DNA of 64,000 nt from Algoriphagus aquaeductus (GTDB taxonomy: Bacteria > Bacteroidota > Bacteroidia > Cytophagales > Cyclobacteriaceae), in contig NZ_QKTX01000010.1 of NCBI RefSeq assembly GCF_003253485.1, forward strand, positions 124,001-188,000, in the 5' to 3' direction. The position numbers and the translations under genes were made by a program. Below the pieces are notes generated by a model that searched no databases, had not been told where the DNA came from, and was given only the letters and a program-made list of their open reading frames with translations. Position 1 is the stretch's first letter; every line of letters begins with the position of its first letter. This document shows, one piece after another, positions 44,425 to 51,817 of the stretch.

Positions 44425-44970
44425 TTATTCGTTTACTACAAATTGTTCAATTTTTTTGACTGCGTGATGGTAGCTGGCTTTAAGCGCCCCCACACTGGTA
44501 CCGGTGATTTGAGCCATTTCTTCGTAGCTGAGCTCTTCCTGGTACTTGAGGTGAAACACCAAACGCTGCTTGTCAGGAAGCTTGAGAAGGGCTTTATGAA
44601 GTCGGACCTGTATTTGGTCCCCGTCCAACTGCCCCGAATGATCCAGGTAGGATTCCATTTTTTCCTGATGGTCATCCAAGGAAAAGAAATATCGCTTTTT
44701 CTTTTTTTCCAGAAAAGTCAGGGTCTCATTGGTTGCTATCCGGTATAGCCAGGTAAACAAGGAAGAATTTCCTTCAAATTTATCCAAGCTTTTGAACGCT
44801 TTGATGAAGGTGTTTTGGGTCAAGTCATCGGCGTCTTCGTGGATGATGACCATCCTGCGAATGACATGGTATACTTTGGTCTGATAGCACTCGATCAACT
44901 TTCGATATCCCAATTCCCTGGCGAAGGGGGATCGAATCAGCTCTAGGATGTGTTGATCGGTTTCTTTCAT
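44425..44970 (-). CDS. ECF-type RNA polymerase sigma factor
   Basis: A 181-residue sigma-70 family protein. Region 2 has HEDADDLTQNTFIKAFKSLDKF and LFTWLYRIATNETLTFL (promoter melting and -10 recognition). Region 4 has LPDKQRLVFHLKYQEELSYE and a GTSVGALKASYHHAVKKI helix-turn-helix for the -35 element. It is first in the operon with a small membrane protein and a Spy-like periplasmic protein, so it probably answers envelope stress. No region 1, as usual for ECF factors. Confidence 0.93.
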   Translation of the reverse strand: MKETDQHILELIRSPFARELGYRKLIECYQTKVYHVIRRMVIIHEDADDLTQNTFIKAFKSLDKFEGNSSLFTWLYRIATNETLTFLEKKKKRYFFSLDDHQEKMESYLDHSGQLDGDQIQVRLHKALLKLPDKQRLVFHLKYQEELSYEEMAQITGTSVGALKASYHHAVKKIEQFVVNE

Positions 44971-45173
44971 TTTCCAGCTTTAGACTAGCCTGGATAGGGT
45001 TCGTTTAAGTGAATGTAAAAAAAGAATTGGAAGGGCCATTTTCTCAGGCATGGATTTAAATCCTCTGGGATGGTCAAAACAGTGGGGAATAGACGTGTTT
45101 ACCCACAGACCTGAAAGTGGTAATACAACGCTGAGGTCTAATCTTATTAAGTTGTCTGATTTTTAAGGGGATT

Positions 45174-45206
45174 AAAAAAAGGCTTCAATGCGGAATTGAA
45201 GCCTTT
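45174..45206 (-). terminator. Terminator after the universal stress protein gene
   Basis: Perfect arms AAAGGCTTCAAT (45178-45189) and ATTGAAGCCTTT (45195-45206). On the minus strand a TTTTTTT run follows. It starts 26 bases past the stop codon. Confidence 0.92.
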
Positions 45207-45231
45207 GTAAAGGGGATAAAGAGGTGACGGT

Positions 45232-46155
45232 TTAAATCTCGAGAATATAATCCAGGATACCGGCATTTTTTCCCTTGGGTCTGGTCACGAGTAGGGGAAG
45301 GCTATCATTGTACTGAATCAGTCGCTCGGCCATACTTCCGATAAACAATGCGGTGGCTGCAGTCCGACCTTTTGCACCGATAATGATCCCGTCAGCATCG
45401 ATTTCCAATGCCTTGGAGACAATCTCCTGAACCGGATCATCGTCATCGTCCTTGGTGTAGATCGGGGTGATTTTGATGCCTTTGGTGTCGATTCTACGGA
45501 TAAATTTTTTATAGTTTATTTCAGCATGCATTTTCATGATGTCGGTAAATTCCTCATAGCTTTTACCGGTAAAATGATAGCCTGAAGGTACCGTAAATAC
45601 ATTTTGGCAGACGATCTCAGCTGTTCCTCCATGTTTTTCGGCAATCATGATGGCTTCTTCCAGGGCGTCTTTGGAGTAATCCGAAAAATCACTGGGAACC
45701 AACAGCTTATTGATTCGTGGTCTGGCCCCTTCGGGCACAATCAGCAAGGAGCAGGATGCTCTGCGAGCCAAACGCTGTGAAGCTACACCGGTGCCCGGCA
45801 GATCTACTTTTCTACCGATCAAAATCATATCGGCGGATTTTTCTTCTGCCAGCTTGAGGATTTTTTTGGAAAGATTACCCTCCTTTACTACGTAGCTGAT
45901 GGCCAATCCTTTGATCTCCGGAAAATATTCCTGAACCAATTTCTCCATGGCTTCCTTTCGCTCATTGATCATGTTTTCGATCAGATTGGGAAACTCTTCC
46001 AAAACCTCTTTAGGAATGGACAGATTCTTGATCACATTGGCGAAATAGATTTTCTTAGTCTGATTGACCCTGGCAATAAAAGAGGCATATTCTATCAGGG
46101 TTTGATCCAGAGGGGTCTGATCAAGACAAACAATCAATTTTTTAATCAAATACAT
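45232..46155 (-). CDS. Tandem universal stress protein (two UspA domains)
   Basis: A 307-residue cytosolic protein with two UspA domains (about 1-143 and 148-295). Domain 1 shows KLIVCLDQTPLDQTLIEYAS and DMILIGRKV; domain 2 shows KLLVPSDFSDYSKDALEEA and the ATP-type loop GAKGRTAATALFIGSMAERL. Only domain 2 has a near-canonical G-x2-G-x9-G-(S/T) motif, so it is the likely ATP-binding half. Tandem Usps are common in Bacteroidota and are induced in starvation, redox or low-oxygen stress. Single gene with its own promoter box and terminator. Confidence 0.93.
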   Translation of the reverse strand: MYLIKKLIVCLDQTPLDQTLIEYASFIARVNQTKKIYFANVIKNLSIPKEVLEEFPNLIENMINERKEAMEKLVQEYFPEIKGLAISYVVKEGNLSKKILKLAEEKSADMILIGRKVDLPGTGVASQRLARRASCSLLIVPEGARPRINKLLVPSDFSDYSKDALEEAIMIAEKHGGTAEIVCQNVFTVPSGYHFTGKSYEEFTDIMKMHAEINYKKFIRRIDTKGIKITPIYTKDDDDDPVQEIVSKALEIDADGIIIGAKGRTAATALFIGSMAERLIQYNDSLPLLVTRPKGKNAGILDYILEI

Positions 46156-46177
46156 AGAGACTGGGGAATTGTCGATG

Positions 46178-46185
46178 CAAAGTTA
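46178..46185 (-). promoter_or_regulatory. Putative -7 box for the universal stress gene
   Basis: On the minus strand TAACTTTG matches TAnnTTTG and lies 22 bases before the ATG at 46155. No exact -33 TTG is present. Confidence 0.5.
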
Positions 46186-46938
46186 AAATGAGGAGAGTAA
46201 TCTACTGAGAAAAGAGCAAAATAAAATTCTGATTTTTTTCCTGTTAATTGGCTAAACCTTAAAAATGAGGCGATTTTTGGTGGAGATGTTTAAAATAAAA
46301 TTTGGAGGTCTACTTTTTCTCAATTCTCGATTTCGGGAAGAAGTAGGGGGTTAGGTTTATTTCCGTCCATTTTTGATGGTTCCTTTCCCATTGAATTTGC
46401 ATCTGTAAGAATCTTTGACAGGGAAAATGCGATTGCCAAGTCCTACATAGCATCTTGCCAAAAGCCTGAACCTCGGTGGATTTTTTTAGTGGGGTTTTTG
46501 GTCAAGCCCAGGAATCCTGGTGTCCCATTTTTTTGGAAAGCTCCTGATTAGCCAGTTACCAGAATTAGAGCTCAAACAGTAAACAAACGGCTGATCTGTG
46601 AATCCTTCGGTCATCGGCTTTGCTTAGTGGAAGAAAGGCCTTCCGCTCAAAAGAAGAGGAAATTCTTCCTGTGATAGAAATGCGAATTATCAGGTTTTTT
46701 TACTCAAATCTACCAACGGTCCTGCCTGCTTCCCGTATATTTGCATAGTCCGGGCCGCCGACATGTTCGAACTTCACAATTTAAAAACAATCCCGAGTGA
46801 AGCTCCTTCCAAAAACAGGCCTCATCCCGTTTCGATTGCTATCGGAATCGGGACCTCGCACAAAACGCAGGATAACAGTGGAAGTTTGCGGAATTCAAGC
46901 AGCTCAAATCTTGTCAATAAAAGAGGTTTCGTAACACT
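46186..46938. other. Gene-poor stretch of about 750 bases
   Basis: No recognised gene. A plus-strand ATG at 46763 opens 59 codons to TAA 46940-46942, preceded by TATATTTG (a TAnnTTTG match at about 46735). The product (MFELHNLKTIPSEAP...) resembles nothing I know. Around 46828-46854 a TCCCG...CGGGA imperfect hairpin occurs of the kind often dispersed in this group. The rest looks like decayed spacer. Confidence 0.35.
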
Positions 46939-48414
46939 CTAAGGCCCGGACTTTTTTAATCTCTCCCTTACCCAATTCCATTCTTCTTTTCCGGCTCCGA
47001 CCAGGAAAGAACTCACAAGAAAAATACCCAAAACCAGGATTGATTTGAGAACCAACTGGAAAAAGGGATGGACTCCCTCCAAGTCTAGAAACATGACCAT
47101 GCTGGAAGATACTCCGACCGCAAGGATCCTTAGCGTATCCCAGCTGAACGGATCCAGATGCAGTCTGATTTTGAGATAACCATATTTGATCAGATTGAAG
47201 ATTAGCATCACCAGGGCCGATCCTATAGCAGCTCCTTCGATTCCAAAGATTGGGATCAACCAATAATTCACCCCTATTATCAATGCGCTCATGGCAATGG
47301 TCAGGAGTAGATTGAACCGGTAATATTTGGAAAAGACCAAGATTTCGCTGTTGATGGAGAAGGCTACATCGAAAATTTTGCCTACTGCTATGTAAAAAAC
47401 AACCCATTTTCCAGCTTGATAGATTTCTCTGTTTGGTACGAAGTGATAGATCTGGTCTATATTGGACCAAATCAACGCAAACAGAAGCAGGCAGATGTAA
47501 AGCTGCCGGTTGGAAAGTTGCCGATATAAAAGGTTGATTTCGGAGATTCTCTCCCTTGCAAAATGATCCGCCACTACAGGCATGGCTACCTGGGATATCG
47601 CTCTACGGGGCAATTCGATCACCAGGGCCATATAGAATGCAATCGAATAGATGGCTGTAGCCTCCAGACTAATCATTGAACTGACCATGATGGAATCGAT
47701 TTTCATGATCAGTGTGGAAGCAGCTGTTGCCAAAAAGGTAATCAGACTAAATTGCAGGAATGAACTTCTAAATCCCTTGGGAAAGTGATTCCAGGTGAAC
47801 TCCAGTTTGAATACACCCAACCAGATCAAATAAGTCCACACTCCTGCCAAGGCAATTCCGTAGACTGCAACCAGCCCCTGCATGACCTGGTCAAAATTGA
47901 TCCACTTCAGCAAGTATACGGCCACCAGGATTGAAGTCAGGGCCCGCAAAAATACCTCCCGGAAGAAGGTGGGGATGGCTACTTTGACATAAGATCTCGC
48001 ATAGGCATCCAAAACACTGCTGATCAAAGCAAATAACGTAATCAGCAACACAATCCCCAGAAAATCGATGACTTCGGGAGAATTGGAAGCAAATAGCCCG
48101 ACAATTTCCTCTTTCAGACCAAAGAAAATCAAGGAGACCAATCCAAATCCCAACAGGGAGAAAGCCAAACTGTAGGTCAAAAAGGCAGATTGGTGTTTTT
48201 CCAGCTTAGGAAAATACCGGGTGATGCCATGTCCCACCCCAAGCTGGGCAAAGGGTACAAAGAGAAGCCCTAAATCCTGAATGGTTCGGAAGGTACCAAG
48301 TTCGGTCGAATCCAGCGCAAAAGGATAAAGCCAAAGGACATTGATATAGCCCAAAATCACCCCGAAATAAGAAAAAATCGTAGTCTGAATGCTTTGACGG
48401 GCTATTTTGCTCAT
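46939..48414 (-). CDS. Polysaccharide flippase, Wzx-like (MOP superfamily)
   Basis: A 491-residue membrane protein with about 14 hydrophobic helices. The N-terminus (ARQSIQTTIFSYFGVILGYINVLWLYPF) is typical of oligosaccharide-repeat flippases; I cite it in parts ARQSIQTTIFSYFGVILG and INVLWLYPF. Further marks are LGVGHGITRYFP and LIMKIDSIMVSSM. Family members flip undecaprenyl-linked glycans across the inner membrane for O-antigen, capsule or protein glycan assembly. No glycosyltransferases or Wzy polymerase are next to it, so the substrate is unknown. A terminator separates it from the feo operon. Confidence 0.9.
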   Translation of the reverse strand: MSKIARQSIQTTIFSYFGVILGYINVLWLYPFALDSTELGTFRTIQDLGLLFVPFAQLGVGHGITRYFPKLEKHQSAFLTYSLAFSLLGFGLVSLIFFGLKEEIVGLFASNSPEVIDFLGIVLLITLFALISSVLDAYARSYVKVAIPTFFREVFLRALTSILVAVYLLKWINFDQVMQGLVAVYGIALAGVWTYLIWLGVFKLEFTWNHFPKGFRSSFLQFSLITFLATAASTLIMKIDSIMVSSMISLEATAIYSIAFYMALVIELPRRAISQVAMPVVADHFARERISEINLLYRQLSNRQLYICLLLFALIWSNIDQIYHFVPNREIYQAGKWVVFYIAVGKIFDVAFSINSEILVFSKYYRFNLLLTIAMSALIIGVNYWLIPIFGIEGAAIGSALVMLIFNLIKYGYLKIRLHLDPFSWDTLRILAVGVSSSMVMFLDLEGVHPFFQLVLKSILVLGIFLVSSFLVGAGKEEWNWVRERLKKSGP

Positions 48415-48429
48415 AGACGAATATTCATC

Positions 48430-48459
48430 AAAAAAATCGGGAATTCAATGAATTCCCGA
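48430..48459 (-). terminator. Terminator of the feo operon
   Basis: Perfect arms TCGGGAATTC and GAATTCCCGA with a 3-base loop, followed on the minus strand by TTTTTTT. It lies 9 bases past the stop of the small Feo protein gene. Confidence 0.92.
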
Positions 48460-48467
48460 AACAGTGA

Positions 48468-48584
48468 TTAGGGTTTTGCGCATTTGTCGCAACCGGGCTG
48501 GGTTTTGGGCTTGAAGAACAGCTTTCTCCAAAGATATGCCCCCGCTCCGAGAACCAATAGTCCGACGATCACTTCCTGCCACAT
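48468..48584 (-). CDS. FeoB-associated Cys-rich membrane protein, 38 residues
   Basis: A very short gene reading MWQEVIVGLLVLGAGAYLWR, then KLFFKPKTQPGCDKCAKP. One membrane helix is followed by a basic stretch and a C-terminal CxxC, which matches the small FeoB-associated family found after feoB in many Bacteroidota and Firmicutes. Its ATG lies 1 base after the feoB stop (TGACATG), so translation is probably coupled. The CxxC may bind or pass iron at the transporter (family hypothesis, not shown). It is the last gene of the operon before a strong terminator. Confidence 0.88.
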   Translation of the reverse strand: MWQEVIVGLLVLGAGAYLWRKLFFKPKTQPGCDKCAKP

Positions 48585-48585
48585 G

Positions 48586-50718
48586 TCAAGAGAAGATTTG
48601 AAAGGTGATGAAAGCCATAAGGTAAGCCAATCCACTCATGTATATCGTCTGAATCAACGGCCATTTCCAGCTTTTGGTTTCTCGCTTGACCACGGCCAAG
48701 GTACTCATGCATTGCATCGCAAAGACATAAAATACCATCAGAGAGAATGCCGTAGCTTTATTGAAGGTTTTTTCTCCGGTATTGGCATTGATTTGTTGAT
48801 CGAGTTTTTCCCTGATCGTAAGGTCGTCTTCCACATCTCCCCCAATGCTGTAAATGGTCGCCATGGTGGAAATAAATACTTCTCGGGCAGCAAAGGAAGT
48901 GATCAACGCAATCCCGATTTTCCAGTCATATCCCAAGGGTTTGATTACCGGTTCGATGGCTCTTCCCATAATGCCTATGAATGAGTTTTCCAAAAGTTTA
49001 GCCGAAGTTTCGGCTTCAATTTCGGCTATCTGTTCTTCCTCGAGCACATTTTCCAGCCTTGCCTCTCCTTGGCTTCGGATTTCATCCATTCGTGCTGGCG
49101 GTCCATACGAAGCCAAAACCCACAGGACAATGGAAATGGCCAGAATTACTTTTCCGGCTTCCAGGACAAAGGTTTTTGATTTTTCCACCATGGTAATTCC
49201 TACATCTCCCCAGCGGGGAATGCGGTAGGAGGGGAGCTCGGTCATCAGAAAGCTTTTCTCATCTGTCTTCAGGATAGATTTGAGAATAAATGAGGTAGCT
49301 AAAACTCCGAGTATGCCGAGTAGGTAAAGCCCCAAAAGCGCCAAGGCTTGGAGATTGACAAATCCGGCTACAGTCTCATCCGGGACGGTGAGCCCGATTA
49401 AAATAATGTATACCGGAAGTCTGGCAGAGCAGCTCATCAGCGGAGTGACCAGAATGGTAATCATTTTTTCCTTCCAGTTGGATATGTTTCTGGCAGCCAT
49501 CACCCCGGGAATCGCACAGGCGACTCCGGACACCAAAGGAACTATACTTTTGCCATGGAGACCAAATGGTCTCATCCATCGGTCCATCAAAAACACTACA
49601 CGGGACATATACCCGGTATCTTCGAGAATGGCCAGAAACCCGAACAAAAGAGCGATCTGAGGAATGAAAATCACCACACCGCCTATTCCTGGAATGACAC
49701 CTTCGGCCAGCAACCTGGTTAAAGGACCATCGGGAAGACTGGATTGGATCCATCCGCCGAGATCGGCAAAGAATCCATCGATCCAATCCATGGGATAGGA
49801 AGCCCAGGAAAAAATCGCCTGAAAAATGATCAGAAGTATGGCCAGAAAGACCAAGTATCCACCCACCGAATGGAGAAACAGGCGATCTAGATTTGATTTT
49901 GGCTTAGGGGCTGTTTTCTTGAACAGAGATTTGTTGACCAAATCGGTGATTTTAGCATAGCGGATTTTGGTTTCTTCCAGCTGCGCCTCTTCCAAGTTGA
50001 ACTTTTCTGTTTGACAGAGTTGCTGAAGCCAAATTCGGACAGCTTCCAAAATAGCTTTGTCCTTGGCACCGAAACGGATCATTTGGTAGGCCTGATAGTT
50101 ATTTTCGAGGTCAAATTTGTCCCGTACTTGCTTCAGAAGCCCTTCAGGGATGACTTCAAGTATGTTTAAAAAAGTAGGTGCTTGGGTGAAATTTCTCTGA
50201 CTGATCAGGTTTTTGATTTGATCTAAACCCTTTTGGTTTCGGGCATCAGTTTGTAAAATCGGAACTCCCAGATTTTTGAAAAGTTCAAAGGTTCTGATTT
50301 CAATACTTTTTTTCTCCGCGATATCGGCCATGTTGAGCACAATGGCCAGGTTGATCCCCAAGTCGATCAATTGAGTGGCCAAAAACAATCCCCGGGATAG
50401 CTGAGTGGAGTCGATGACCATCAAGACATAATCCGGACGGGTTTCCAGGTGGGTATTATTCAATACCCTGTGGGCGATGATCTCATCCTCTGAATTCGGA
50501 AAGAGGCTGTATGTACCGGGAAGGTCCAGGATTTCAAAGTGTTCTCCGTTATGGTGGAAAAACCCTGTTTTTTTGTCTACAGTCACTCCGGGGTAATTAC
50601 CGATTTTTTGGTTGAGCCCAGTCAGGTAGTTGAAAATGGTGGATTTGCCAACGTTAGGGTTGCCTATGATGGCTATGCGGGTAGTCTGGGTGGATTTGGA
50701 AAGTGTAGTCTCGGCCAT
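48586..50718 (-). CDS. feoB: Ferrous iron transporter FeoB
   Basis: A 710-residue inner-membrane Fe(II) transporter with an N-terminal G domain. G1 is GNPNVGKST (19-27), the switch region GNYPGVTVDKKTG, G3 DLPGTYSL and G4 NMAD, followed by the helical GDI-like linker. The membrane part carries two Gate-type repeats, including PGIGGVVIFIPQIALLFGFL and GVACAIPGVMAARNI. It also ends with a membrane helix (AYLMAFITFQIF). Its start lies 5 bases after feoA and its stop 1 base before the small Cys-rich protein gene. Moves ferrous iron into the cytosol with GTP hydrolysis. Confidence 0.96.
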   Translation of the reverse strand: MAETTLSKSTQTTRIAIIGNPNVGKSTIFNYLTGLNQKIGNYPGVTVDKKTGFFHHNGEHFEILDLPGTYSLFPNSEDEIIAHRVLNNTHLETRPDYVLMVIDSTQLSRGLFLATQLIDLGINLAIVLNMADIAEKKSIEIRTFELFKNLGVPILQTDARNQKGLDQIKNLISQRNFTQAPTFLNILEVIPEGLLKQVRDKFDLENNYQAYQMIRFGAKDKAILEAVRIWLQQLCQTEKFNLEEAQLEETKIRYAKITDLVNKSLFKKTAPKPKSNLDRLFLHSVGGYLVFLAILLIIFQAIFSWASYPMDWIDGFFADLGGWIQSSLPDGPLTRLLAEGVIPGIGGVVIFIPQIALLFGFLAILEDTGYMSRVVFLMDRWMRPFGLHGKSIVPLVSGVACAIPGVMAARNISNWKEKMITILVTPLMSCSARLPVYIILIGLTVPDETVAGFVNLQALALLGLYLLGILGVLATSFILKSILKTDEKSFLMTELPSYRIPRWGDVGITMVEKSKTFVLEAGKVILAISIVLWVLASYGPPARMDEIRSQGEARLENVLEEEQIAEIEAETSAKLLENSFIGIMGRAIEPVIKPLGYDWKIGIALITSFAAREVFISTMATIYSIGGDVEDDLTIREKLDQQINANTGEKTFNKATAFSLMVFYVFAMQCMSTLAVVKRETKSWKWPLIQTIYMSGLAYLMAFITFQIFS

Positions 50719-50723
50719 GAAAA

Positions 50724-50945
50724 TCAGATGAGTTCGATGCGAATCAGGGCGGCTTCCTTGGATCGAAGGGCCAACAGGGTTTCGTCCATTTGAAACGCCA
50801 AAGGACCACCGGAAGGTGCCTTGTGATGGAGTGTCAGGTATTTTCCTGGAAGGAATCCCAACTCCATTAGGTTGATTTTCAAAGGGGAGGGAAGGATCTC
50901 AAGGATTTTTCCGGAATGATTTAGTGGTAGTTGGTCTGCGGTCAT
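50724..50945 (-). CDS. feoA: FeoA SH3-like protein
   Basis: A 73-residue cytosolic protein with the FeoA signature LMELGFLPGKYLTLHHKAP and LALRSKEAALIRI. It assists FeoB, probably at the G domain. The start is ATG 50945; an earlier TTG at 50969 falls inside the putative -7 box at 50967-50974 and is rejected. First gene of the feoA-feoB-small Cys protein operon. Confidence 0.93.
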   Translation of the reverse strand: MTADQLPLNHSGKILEILPSPLKINLMELGFLPGKYLTLHHKAPSGGPLAFQMDETLLALRSKEAALIRIELI

Positions 50946-50966
50946 GGGTCTAGAGTCGCCAAGACG

Positions 50967-50974
50967 CAAAAGTA
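50967..50974 (-). promoter_or_regulatory. Putative -7 box for the feo operon
   Basis: On the minus strand TACTTTTG matches TAnnTTTG, 21 bases before the feoA ATG. No clear Fur box was seen next to it. Confidence 0.5.
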
Positions 50975-51026
50975 GCTTTCTTTGGAATGAATCTAAAGAA
51001 AAATAATGAAGAATTTTCGCGCCCTT

Positions 51027-51662
51027 TCAGTTGATGTTTAGGTTCTGATCCGTGAAAATAAATTCCTTACCGTTATCAAATTTAACCTTTAGGTCAAAAA
51101 AGAAAGAAATCGGTTCTGCTGGGGCTTCCAAGAGACCCAACTTGAAATATTCTTCCAGGATAAAGTTTCTTCCCGAATCAACAAATACATTCAAGGGCTG
51201 GAGCGTACCTACATAAATGGAATTTATTCCAAACAAGTCAGTGATATCCTCTCCTTTCAAGACCTGAGTGCCATTGCTCAAGGCAAATTCTTTGCGATTG
51301 ATGACCTGAATAGTTTGGAATTTTTCTTCAGAAATGAGGGGAGGTTGGCTGCAGGCCAGAGCCAGCCCAAAAGTTGACTGATTGGGAACGGATTTTTCAG
51401 AAAGCTTGATTATGTCAAATTCCTTCACTCTTATCCCCTTAAACACCTGGTCGTAAGCCATGGCTTGGCTGGGATTGATCTCCTGACCAGTGGATGAAAT
51501 GGTCAGCACATCCAAAGACTTAATGTTCATCTGTTGGGTACGGAAGGCTGAAGGACCGCAACCACAGGAGTCATTACAGATTACTCCGCAACTCATCGGG
51601 ATCAATGCCAGAAAGGAAAACAGGGCTAGAGTCAATCCAAGTTTTTTGACAGTTTGTTTCAT
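51027..51662 (-). CDS. Exported lipoprotein of unknown function
   Basis: A 211-residue protein with a hydrophobic N-terminal signal and a cysteine at about residue 25 (PMSCG) that can serve as a lipobox, though Pro at -3 is unusual. The mature N-terminus is Cys-rich (CGVICNDSCGCG), then comes a beta-rich body ending FIFTDQNLNIN. I do not recognise the family with confidence. It lies 155 bases after a TonB receptor and before feoA on the same strand, so an envelope role linked to metal uptake is possible; the five-cysteine cluster next to iron genes is suggestive only. Confidence 0.75.
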   Translation of the reverse strand: MKQTVKKLGLTLALFSFLALIPMSCGVICNDSCGCGPSAFRTQQMNIKSLDVLTISSTGQEINPSQAMAYDQVFKGIRVKEFDIIKLSEKSVPNQSTFGLALACSQPPLISEEKFQTIQVINRKEFALSNGTQVLKGEDITDLFGINSIYVGTLQPLNVFVDSGRNFILEEYFKLGLLEAPAEPISFFFDLKVKFDNGKEFIFTDQNLNIN

Positions 51663-51734
51663 TTTTTAGAATTTGTTTTTTAGGGTCAGAGCTGTCTGCT
51701 GAATGCAGGTCGCCCGGCCTATAATCCTTTCAGT

Positions 51735-51767
51735 TTGTGCAGGCCCCGACATGCATTTTTACCTTTG
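51735..51767 (+). promoter_or_regulatory. Full -33/-7 promoter match pointing against the TonB receptor gene
   Basis: TTG at 51735-51737, a 22-base spacer, then TACCTTTG at 51760-51767 fits the Bacteroidota consensus TTG-N17-23-TAnnTTTG. It is on the plus strand, between two minus-strand genes, and no plus-strand gene follows; transcripts from it would be antisense to the 3' end of the receptor gene. Confidence 0.4.
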
Positions 51768-51817
51768 ATAGGCCCGATGGCATGGAGAAGATGGTTACAA
51801 TTTTTTTCTGTGCAGTC

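Noticed and set aside
46763..46942. 59-codon plus-strand frame behind a TATATTTG box
   Set aside because: No recognisable protein character and it runs into the flippase 3' end; kept only as a note in the spacer entry.
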